A stretch of 24,134 bases of DNA from Syntrophomonadaceae bacterium. GTDB lineage: Bacteria; Bacillota; Syntrophomonadia; Syntrophomonadales; Syntrophomonadaceae. Where the stretch lies: NCBI GenBank assembly GCA_028683995.1, contig JAQUGU010000003.1, positions 1 through 24,134 on the forward strand, read 5' to 3'. The notes beneath the pieces were generated by a model, which searched no databases, was not told where the DNA came from, and saw nothing but the letters and a program-made list of their open reading frames with translations. Position 1 is the stretch's first letter; each line of letters begins with the position of its first letter. This document shows positions 7,845 through 13,614 of the stretch, piece after piece. A program made the position numbers and the translations under genes.

Positions 7845-8518
7845 TATTTTTCTGCCTCCTCCACTGCTTTCTGTTTTGGTCTCTGTTTGGCCTCGGGCAT
7901 AATTTCACCGCGATTGACCCATACTTTGATGCCAATCTTGCCATAAGTAGTATTGGCCTCAGCAAAACCATAGTCAACATCAGCTCTTAAGGTGTGCAGG
8001 GGCACTTTGCCCTCCGAATACCACTCGCTCCGAGCTATTTCAGCTCCACCCAGACGACCGGATATGGCAATTTTAATACCTATAGCTCCAGCCCTCATGG
8101 TTCTTCCTACTGTCTGTTTCATAGCCCGGCGAAAGGAAATTCTTTTTTCCAGTTGCTGGGCAATGTTCTCGGCCACAATCTGGGCATCCAGTTCCGGCTT
8201 TTTAATCTCCTGGATATTGATATTAACACTTTTATTGGTCATTTTTATCAGATCAACCTTAAGTTTTTCTACTTCCGCTCCACCCCGGCCAATCACTATA
8301 CCCGGCTTGGCCGTATGAATGGTTATCCGTACCCGGTTGCCGGTTCTTTGTATTTCCACCTTGGATATCCCAGCGGTGTAAAAATGCTCCTTAATGTAGT
8401 GCCGAATTTTATAATCTTCGTGCAGTAGTTCCGTATAATCACGGTCAGCATACCAGTTAGAGTCCCAATCTCTGATAATCCCGATCCTAAAACCTTTTGG
8501 ATGAACCTTCTGACCCAC
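7844..8518 (-). CDS. rpsC: 30S ribosomal protein S3
   Basis: Lines the mRNA entry channel and has helicase-like function with S4 and S5. The 224 residues begin with the family N-terminus MGQKVHPKGFRIGI from a GTG start. A KH domain with its GxxG loop (GRGG, 77-80) lies in the N-terminal half, and the C-terminal domain contains IGIKVWVNRGEIMPEA. The GTG shares a base with the rplV stop (TAGTG), and GGGAGG lies 7 bases upstream. Confidence 0.97.
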   Translation of the reverse strand: MGQKVHPKGFRIGIIRDWDSNWYADRDYTELLHEDYKIRHYIKEHFYTAGISKVEIQRTGNRVRITIHTAKPGIVIGRGGAEVEKLKVDLIKMTNKSVNINIQEIKKPELDAQIVAENIAQQLEKRISFRRAMKQTVGRTMRAGAIGIKIAISGRLGGAEIARSEWYSEGKVPLHTLRADVDYGFAEANTTYGKIGIKVWVNRGEIMPEAKQRPKQKAVEEAEK

Positions 8519-8862
8519 TATTTAACCTCCCTTTCCCTGAGTACCACGGTTATATGGCTGGTTCTGTGGCGTCTCACATCTGCTCTACCGTACGCCCTGG
8601 GCCTCATTCTCTTGAGCGTGGGCCCTTCATCCACATAAATCTCAGATACGTATAGTTCATCGGAATCCATATCATTGTTATGCTCTGCATTGGCAATGGC
8701 AGATTTTAATACTTTATTAATCAGGGGCGCAGATTTTTTGTTAGTGTATCTGAGAATACCGACTGCTTCATCGATATCTTTACCTCTAACTAAATCAGCC
8801 ACCTGGCGAGCTTTAAAGGGAGATACTCTCAGGTAACGCGCTACCGCTCTGGCTTCCTCCAT
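8518..8862 (-). CDS. rplV: 50S ribosomal protein L22
   Basis: Contacts all six domains of 23S rRNA and lines the peptide exit tunnel with its long beta-hairpin. The 114 residues include RYLRVSPFKARQVADLVRGK near the start. The hairpin tip region LKRMRPRAYGRADVRRHRTS (about 84-103) is intact in length; changes here cause macrolide resistance in other bacteria, and I see no insertion or deletion. The ATG follows AAGGAGG by 9 bases. Confidence 0.97.
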   Translation of the reverse strand: MEEARAVARYLRVSPFKARQVADLVRGKDIDEAVGILRYTNKKSAPLINKVLKSAIANAEHNNDMDSDELYVSEIYVDEGPTLKRMRPRAYGRADVRRHRTSHITVVLREREVK

Positions 8863-8879
8863 TTTACTATTCCTCCTTC

Positions 8880-9164
8880 CTACCTGGCTCTGCTGGATTT
8901 CTCGTTTTTGCCAGCATGTCCTCTATAGGTTCTGGTAGGAGCAAATTCTCCCAGTTTCATGCCCACCATATCCTCGGTTACATATACCGGGATATGCCTG
9001 CGGCCATCATGTACCGCCAGGGTATGCCCAATCATCTGGGGCATAATCGTGGAACGTCGCGACCAGGTCTTGATGACTTTTTTCTGGCCGCCTTCGTTCA
9101 TCTGTTCAATCTTTTGTAAAAGTTTTTCTTCACAATAAGGTCCTTTTTTCAACGACCTGCCCAT
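8880..9164 (-). CDS. rpsS: 30S ribosomal protein S19
   Basis: Small-subunit head protein that forms a complex with S13 and touches A-site tRNA. The 94 residues contain MGRSLKKGPYCEEKLLQKI at the start, the family core TWSRRSTIMPQMIGHTLAVH (about 34-53) and the motif KLGEFAPTRTYRGH near the end. The ATG follows AAGGAGG by about 6 bases. It sits 13 bases after rplB. Confidence 0.97.
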   Translation of the reverse strand: MGRSLKKGPYCEEKLLQKIEQMNEGGQKKVIKTWSRRSTIMPQMIGHTLAVHDGRRHIPVYVTEDMVGMKLGEFAPTRTYRGHAGKNEKSSRAR

Positions 9165-9177
9165 CTACAGACCTCCT

Positions 9178-10002
9178 TTATTTGCGTTTCCGAACGATCA
9201 TGTTATCAGACGGTTTCTTTTTACGGGTTTTGCCGCCAATGGCTATTTTACCCCAGGGAGAAACCGGGTGTTTTCTTCCAATCGGTGCCCGTCCTTCACC
9301 ACCACCATGGGGATGATCGGTCGGGTTCATAACTGAGCCCCTTACTGTAGGCCTGATTCCCAACCAGCGGGTTCTTCCTGCTTTGCCTATGGTCTGATTC
9401 TCATACTCCACATTACCAACCTGCCCGATACTGGCCCGGCAGTTAACATGAACCAGACGAACTTCGCCAGAAGGCAAACGAACATGAGCGTAGGAGCCTT
9501 CCTTGGCCATAAGCTGGGCTACGGTTCCAGCAGACCGAACTAGCTGAGCCCCTTTGCCAGGTCTAAGCTCTATATTATGAATCAGCGTACCTACCGGTAT
9601 ATCTTTCAGTGGTAGTGCATTACCGACTTTGATATCAGAGTCAGAACCTGATTCTACCATATCACCGACTTTCAAGTTGTTCGGTGCTATTATATAGGCC
9701 TTGTGTCCGTCAGCGTAATGTAGTAAAGCAATATTAGCTGACCGGTTGGGATCGTATTCTATGGCTGCCACCCGGGCGGGAACATTATCTTTGCGCCGCT
9801 TAAAATCAACAATGCGATAAAGCCGCTTATGTCCGCCACCACGGTGTCTTACCGTTAATTTGCCCCTGACGTTCCTGCCGCCAGTCCTCTTAAGTGGTGC
9901 AGTAAGCTGTTTCTCCGGTTCTTTCTTGGTTATTTCCTCGAAAGTCATTACCGTCATTTGCCTTCTGCTAGGTGTTGTAGGCTTATATTTTTTTATGCCC
10001 AT
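9178..10002 (-). CDS. rplB: 50S ribosomal protein L2
   Basis: One of the most conserved ribosomal proteins, near the peptidyl transferase centre and needed for subunit joining. The 274 residues include GGRNVRGKLTVRHRGGGHKR (41-60) and the C-terminal signature VMNPTDHPHGGGEGRAPIGR (224-243). Its histidines H230 and H232 match the region long linked to peptidyl transfer. The ATG follows AAGGAGG with 11 bases between, 39 bases after rplW. Confidence 0.98.
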   Translation of the reverse strand: MGIKKYKPTTPSRRQMTVMTFEEITKKEPEKQLTAPLKRTGGRNVRGKLTVRHRGGGHKRLYRIVDFKRRKDNVPARVAAIEYDPNRSANIALLHYADGHKAYIIAPNNLKVGDMVESGSDSDIKVGNALPLKDIPVGTLIHNIELRPGKGAQLVRSAGTVAQLMAKEGSYAHVRLPSGEVRLVHVNCRASIGQVGNVEYENQTIGKAGRTRWLGIRPTVRGSVMNPTDHPHGGGEGRAPIGRKHPVSPWGKIAIGGKTRKKKPSDNMIVRKRK

Positions 10003-10041
10003 CTAAAAAATTACCTCCTTAAACAGCGCCAACCAGCTTGT

Positions 10042-10329
10042 TTACATACCTTCAAAAAGACGTATTTTCTGTCCCGGTTTCAGTGTGACAATTGCCTTTT
10101 TGCGGTTAGGGGTGCGACCTTCGAACCTGCCCATTCGTTTCGGTTTGCCTTTTACATTAATGGTATGAACATTATCAACTTTAACTCTGAATATGTTCTC
10201 AATGGCATTCTTGATTTCAGTTTTATTGGCTCTACGGTCTACTACGAAAGTATATTTATTGTCAGCCAGAAGGTTCATGGACTTTTCGGTTATAACTGGC
10301 TTGATGATAATATCCCTGTAATCTCTCAT
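10042..10329 (-). CDS. rplW: 50S ribosomal protein L23
   Basis: Exit-tunnel protein that docks SRP and trigger factor. I choose the ATG at 10329, giving MRDYRDIIIKPVITEKSM and 95 residues, because this matches the family N-terminus and length and lies 12 bases after AGGAGG. The frame also has an ATG three codons upstream (10338, MPKM), but that lies only 3 bases from the ribosome binding site and inside the rplD stop region. RANKTEIKNAIENIFRVKV (about 33-51) is the family core. Only one base separates it from the rplD stop. Confidence 0.93.
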   Translation of the reverse strand: MRDYRDIIIKPVITEKSMNLLADNKYTFVVDRRANKTEIKNAIENIFRVKVDNVHTINVKGKPKRMGRFEGRTPNRKKAIVTLKPGQKIRLFEGM

Positions 10330-10330
10330 T

Positions 10331-10954
10331 TTAGGCATATACCTCCTCTACTCTGGCTACTGCATCCCTGGTAATAAGTAGAGTATCGTACTTTAGTAGA
10401 TCATAAACATTGATAAAGTCCACTCTTAAGGGCTTCACCCCGGGAATGTTACGGGCCGATTTGCTAACATTGGGGTCACCATTGGCTGTTACCACCAGTG
10501 TCTTTTTACCGCTATTTAACGCTTGCAGTGTAGCTACCATCTGTTTGGTCCTGGGTTCATCAAAGCTAAGTTGATCAACCACAATTATATTGTTCTCCAG
10601 CACTTTGCTGGAAAGAGCAGATTTCATTGCCAGCCTTCTTGCCTTACGGGGTAGGCGATAGGAGTAATCACGTGGTTTGGGGCCAAAGGCAATTCCGCCT
10701 CCGGTCCAAACAGGGTTCCTGCTACTCCCTACCCGGGCTCTACCGGTGCCTTTCTGCCGCCACGGCTTTTTGCCACCGCCACTAACTTCTGCTCTGGTCT
10801 TGGTGGATGAGGTCCCAACTCTTTTATTGGCCAACTGCATTTTTACAAAATCATACATTACTGCCTGGTTAGGCTCTATACCAAAAACGCTCTCGTTTAA
10901 TTCCAGTTCTCCAATCTGGGCCCCACTCATATCATATAACGCTACTTTAGGCAC
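10331..10954 (-). CDS. rplD: 50S ribosomal protein L4
   Basis: Large-subunit protein whose long loop reaches the exit tunnel. In E. coli it represses the S10 operon, but that mechanism is not general in Firmicutes. The 207-residue length is exact. The tunnel loop KPWRQKGTGRARVGSSRNPV (about 63-82) and the following GGGIAFGPKPRDYSYRLP are intact, with no sign of macrolide-resistance changes. The start is GTG (MPKVALYD), with AAGGAGG 8 bases upstream. Confidence 0.97.
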   Translation of the reverse strand: MPKVALYDMSGAQIGELELNESVFGIEPNQAVMYDFVKMQLANKRVGTSSTKTRAEVSGGGKKPWRQKGTGRARVGSSRNPVWTGGGIAFGPKPRDYSYRLPRKARRLAMKSALSSKVLENNIIVVDQLSFDEPRTKQMVATLQALNSGKKTLVVTANGDPNVSKSARNIPGVKPLRVDFINVYDLLKYDTLLITRDAVARVEEVYA

Positions 10955-10978
10955 TTTTCTTACCTCCTTCGTAGTTAT

Positions 10979-11617
10979 CTATGCCTTAACTGAATCCTTG
11001 ATTATAACCAGACCTTTCCTGGGCCCTGGAATAGATCCTTTGATCAAGATAAGATTTCTTTCCGGATAGACTTTTACTACCTTCAAGCCCTGCACAGTTA
11101 CTCTCTCTCTTCCCATATGTCCGGGAAGTTTCCTGCCTTTAAATACCCGGGCCGGACCTTTAGCTGCCAGTGAACCAGGACGACGATGGTACTTGGAACC
11201 ATGCCCCATGGAGCCACGTGCAAAATTGTGTCTCTTAATAGCACCAGCAAAGCCTTTTCCCTTGGATGTGCCTACAACATCTACCATATCTCCAGGATTG
11301 AACAGATCAGCCTTTAATTCCTGGCCAATCTCGTAGGCCTCAATATCCTTGACCCTGAATTCCTTTATAAAACGCAGGGGTTTTACATTGGCTTTTTTGA
11401 AATGTCCCCTGGCCGGCTTGTTTACCTGTTTTTCTTTCAGGTTGTAAAAGCCTACCTGGATAGCGCTATAGCCATCTGTTTCACTGTTTTTTTTCTGTAA
11501 AACCGTACATGGGCCGGCTTCAATGATAGTTACCGGTACGGCCTTATCGTTTTCGTCAAAAATTTGGGTCATGCCTATCTTAATACCCATGATTGCTTTG
11601 TTAATATTAGCAGCCAC
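10979..11617 (-). CDS. rplC: 50S ribosomal protein L3
   Basis: Early-assembly large-subunit protein reaching toward the peptidyl transferase centre. The 212 residues contain MGIKIGMTQIFDENDKAVPV (10-29) and the conserved GTSKGKGFAGAIKRHNFARG and SMGHGSKYHRRPGSLA stretches of the central extension. The start is GTG, with AGGAGGT 7 bases upstream. An internal ATG at codon 10 has no ribosome binding site and would shorten the N-terminus. The gene follows an unusually long 136-base spacer after rpsJ. Confidence 0.97.
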   Translation of the reverse strand: MAANINKAIMGIKIGMTQIFDENDKAVPVTIIEAGPCTVLQKKNSETDGYSAIQVGFYNLKEKQVNKPARGHFKKANVKPLRFIKEFRVKDIEAYEIGQELKADLFNPGDMVDVVGTSKGKGFAGAIKRHNFARGSMGHGSKYHRRPGSLAAKGPARVFKGRKLPGHMGRERVTVQGLKVVKVYPERNLILIKGSIPGPRKGLVIIKDSVKA

Positions 11618-11753
11618 CTGAACTACCTCCTAGTTGTGATTTCTCTTAGCGATTGGTTGGAAGTGGGCATCCAACTTCACTTTATAATTAGCCGGACATT
11701 TTGCTGCTTAAAGACCTTAAGGCCCCCTGGTCTCTTAGCACCGGTCCTCACAC
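11618..11753 (-). promoter_or_regulatory. Structured 136-base rpsJ-rplC spacer
   Basis: Most gaps in this cluster are under 50 bases. This one holds two sets of inverted repeats on the transcribed strand. Near the rplC end, GTTGGA at 11670-11675 can pair with TCCAAC at 11656-11661; an overlapping alternative pairs GAAGT (11674-11678) with ACTTC (11660-11664). Near the rpsJ end, AGACC at 11729-11733 can pair with GGTCT at 11712-11716, followed by a short T run. I found no convincing -35/-10 pair. A weak terminator or attenuator is possible but unproven. Confidence 0.3.
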
Positions 11754-12065
11754 CTATAATTTGATCTCTATGTCTACCCCTGAAGGTAAGTCCAGGTGCA
11801 TCAGAGCATCGATGGTTTTGGGGTTAGGATCCAGTATGTCTATCAGTCGTTTATGGGTCCTCATTTCAAATTGCTCTCTGGCATCTTTGTTTACATGAGG
11901 AGATCTTAAAATGGTAAAAATGTTTTTCTCGGTCGGCAGAGGAATGGGTCCGGAAACACTGGCCCCATTTTTCCTGGCCGTTTCAACTATTTTTTGCGAG
12001 GATTGATCTAATAGTTTGTGATCAAATGCTTTGAGTCTAATTCTAACCTTTTGCTGGCCACTCAC
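11754..12065 (-). CDS. rpsJ: 30S ribosomal protein S10
   Basis: Small-subunit head protein and, as NusE, a transcription antitermination factor that joins NusB and NusG. I place the start at the GTG at 12065, giving MSGQQKVRIRLKAFDHKLLD and 103 residues, the family length. AAGGAGG lies 9 bases upstream. The frame is open for 37 further codons upstream, but those encode nothing family-like and lie across the ribosome binding site. VSGPIPLPTEKNIFTILRSP (37-56) and REQFEMRTHKRLIDI are diagnostic. It is the first gene of the S10 segment. Confidence 0.96.
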   Translation of the reverse strand: MSGQQKVRIRLKAFDHKLLDQSSQKIVETARKNGASVSGPIPLPTEKNIFTILRSPHVNKDAREQFEMRTHKRLIDILDPNPKTIDALMHLDLPSGVDIEIKL

Positions 12066-12129
12066 GCAGTTAAACCTCCTTAAATCGGCTTTTAATTGGT
12101 ACACGCTACCGGGTGTATAAAAATATTTC

Positions 12130-12145
12130 CAGGGCTTATAGCCTG
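12130..12145 (-). promoter_or_regulatory. Small hairpin in the rpsJ leader
   Basis: CAGGCT (12140-12145) can pair with AGCCCTG (12130-12136) around a three-base loop with one bulged base, and an A/T-rich stretch with a run of five T follows on the transcribed strand. It could be a weak terminator or a leader element. A second short stem, TACAC (12113-12117) with GTGTA (12100-12104), follows closer to the rpsJ ribosome binding site. I found no convincing promoter in the tuf-rpsJ spacer, though one may be needed if tuf ends the str transcript. Confidence 0.25.
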
Positions 12146-12196
12146 TTGTTTTTAAAGAACATTTACTTAAAACCACTTCCGGTTAAGAACATGCCC

Positions 12197-12218
12197 GGGA
12201 AGGGAAGAGTACCCTCCC
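12197..12218 (-). terminator. GC-rich hairpin after tuf, possible partial terminator
   Basis: Starting 18 bases past the tuf stop, GGGAGGG (12212-12218) can pair with CCCTTCCC (12197-12204) across a seven-base loop, with one bulged T. The stem is strong, but what follows is GGGCATGTTCTT rather than a clean T tract, so it is not a standard intrinsic terminator. It may slow polymerase, protect a 3' end, or act as a partial stop between the str and S10 segments. Confidence 0.35.
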
Positions 12219-12236
12219 CCCCGGTCGGAAAAGCTA

Positions 12237-13439
12237 TTACTCATTCAGGCTGGTAACCACACCTGAGCCTACGGTTCTGCCGCCTTCACGGATGGCAAAA
12301 CGCAGTCCTTCTTCTATGGCTATCGGAGTTATTAGATCTATGGCCATTTGCACGTTGTCTCCCGGCATTACCATCTCTACCCCTTCCGGCAATTGGATGA
12401 TGCCGGTTACGTCAGTAGTTCTAAAGTAGAATTGGGGACGGTATCCCCCGAAGAATGGGGTATGGCGGCCACCTTCTTCTTTGGTCAGGACGTATACTTC
12501 AGCATTGAATTTGGTTAAGGGGTGAATACTTCCCGGCTTGGCTAAAACCATGCCCCGCTCTACTTCTTTGCGGTCTACGCCTCTTAACAGGGTTCCGATG
12601 TTGTCTCCGGCTTCGGCATAGTCAAGGAGTTTTCTAAACATTTCTACTCCGGTGCATACGGTCTTTCTAATTTCATCGCGCATACCTACTATGGCTACTT
12701 CATCGCCTACTTTGACCTGTCCTCTTTCTACTCTACCCGTAGTTACGGTGCCTCTTCCGGTTATGGTAAATACGTCTTCGATAGGCATCAGGAAGGGCTT
12801 GTCAGTTGCTCTCTGCGGCAGCGGCACATAGCTATCAACCGCGTCCATCAGTTCCCATATTTTACCGCACCATTCGCATTCTCTGGTTCCACATCCGCAT
12901 TCCAAGGCTTTAAGAGCTGAGCCCATTATTATCGGAATATCGTCTCCAGGAAATTCGTATTCGCTTAGGAGTTCTCTGATTTCCATATCTACCAGTTCTA
13001 ATAGTTCATCATCGTCAACCATATCGGTTTTGTTCATGAATACTACCATATAGTGTACTCCTACCTGACGAGACAGGAGTATATGCTCTCTGGTCTGCGG
13101 CATGGGTCCATCCGCTGCCGATACTACCAGTATGGATCCGTCCATCTGAGCTGCTCCGGTAATCATGTTCTTTATGTAGTCTGCATGTCCCGGGCAGTCT
13201 ACATGAGCATAATGTCTGGTCTCTGTCTGATATTCTACGTGGGAGGTGTTGATGGTTATTCCTCTTTCTTTCTCTTCGGGCGCTTTGTCAATCTCTTCAT
13301 ACGAAGTGGCAGTGGCTCCACCTACCTTGGATAAGGTCAGGGTTATTGCCGCTGTCAACGTAGTCTTGCCATGGTCTACGTGACCTATGGTTCCAATGTT
13401 AAGATGAGGTTTGGTCCTCTCGTATTTTGCCTTTGCCAT
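12237..13439 (-). CDS. tuf: Elongation factor Tu with cysteine-cluster insertion
   Basis: GTPase that brings aminoacyl-tRNA to the ribosome. The start is the ATG at 13439 (MAKAKYERTKPHLNIGTIGH), with AGGTGAG 7 bases upstream; the frame extends four codons further to a GTG without family support. GTPase motifs are GHVDHGKT (19-26), RGITI (59-63), DCPGH (81-85), NKTD (136-139) and SAL (174-176). Domains 2 and 3 follow to residue 400. A short insertion just after the G5 motif carries C181, C183, C188 and C191 (CxCx5CxxC), absent from E. coli and B. subtilis EF-Tu as I recall them. The gene lies 175 bases after fusA, behind its own candidate promoter. Confidence 0.98.
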   Translation of the reverse strand: MAKAKYERTKPHLNIGTIGHVDHGKTTLTAAITLTLSKVGGATATSYEEIDKAPEEKERGITINTSHVEYQTETRHYAHVDCPGHADYIKNMITGAAQMDGSILVVSAADGPMPQTREHILLSRQVGVHYMVVFMNKTDMVDDDELLELVDMEIRELLSEYEFPGDDIPIIMGSALKALECGCGTRECEWCGKIWELMDAVDSYVPLPQRATDKPFLMPIEDVFTITGRGTVTTGRVERGQVKVGDEVAIVGMRDEIRKTVCTGVEMFRKLLDYAEAGDNIGTLLRGVDRKEVERGMVLAKPGSIHPLTKFNAEVYVLTKEEGGRHTPFFGGYRPQFYFRTTDVTGIIQLPEGVEMVMPGDNVQMAIDLITPIAIEEGLRFAIREGGRTVGSGVVTSLNE

Positions 13440-13505
13440 CCTATCTCTCACCTTTCTTTTTAATAATGTTAGTGGTAAATATATTTTCTAAAGGGTAAAA
13501 GGTTT

Positions 13506-13539
13506 TGCTCTATTTATGCCGGGTATACCATACAGAGCA
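13506..13539 (-). promoter_or_regulatory. Imperfect inverted repeat upstream of tuf
   Basis: On the transcribed strand TGCTCT (13534-13539) pairs with AGAGCA (13506-13511), and inside them TATG pairs with CATA, leaving a loop of about ten bases with a small internal bulge. It overlaps the candidate tuf -10 box, so it could be an operator-like DNA repeat, or an RNA hairpin in fusA-tuf read-through transcripts. The two readings cannot be told apart from sequence. Confidence 0.4.
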
Positions 13540-13549
13540 TCCAGGTAAA
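13522..13549 (-). promoter_or_regulatory. Candidate sigma-A promoter for tuf
   Basis: A -35-like TTTACC (13544-13549) lies 16 bases upstream of TATACC (13522-13527), which is preceded by TGG and so resembles an extended -10. Each box matches 4 of 6 consensus bases. It would give tuf a leader of about 75-80 bases and extra transcripts over fusA. The match is moderate only. Confidence 0.4.
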
Positions 13550-13614
13550 ACATCTTATTTACTTCTCTTAGTCTAATCCTGTTGCCTCACCCCTTACACC
13601 TGACTGTAAACTGT

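Noticed and set aside
11642..11739. A nine-base direct repeat (tctcttagc on the plus strand) at 11642-11650 and 11731-11739, with an eight-base match at 13564-13571 in another spacer
   Set aside because: The same nine bases also occur inside the rplE coding region (5902-5910), so it is not specific to spacers and is probably chance.
12066..12176. A 37-codon N-terminal extension of S10
   Set aside because: The family length is about 102 residues, and AAGGAGG followed 9 bases later by GTG marks the real start at 12065.
13488..13553. A 21-codon frame in the fusA-tuf spacer starting MFYLDALYGI
   Set aside because: Its ribosome binding site is weak, it overlaps the candidate tuf promoter, and a frame this short is expected by chance. 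It would need conservation or ribosome profiling to be revived.
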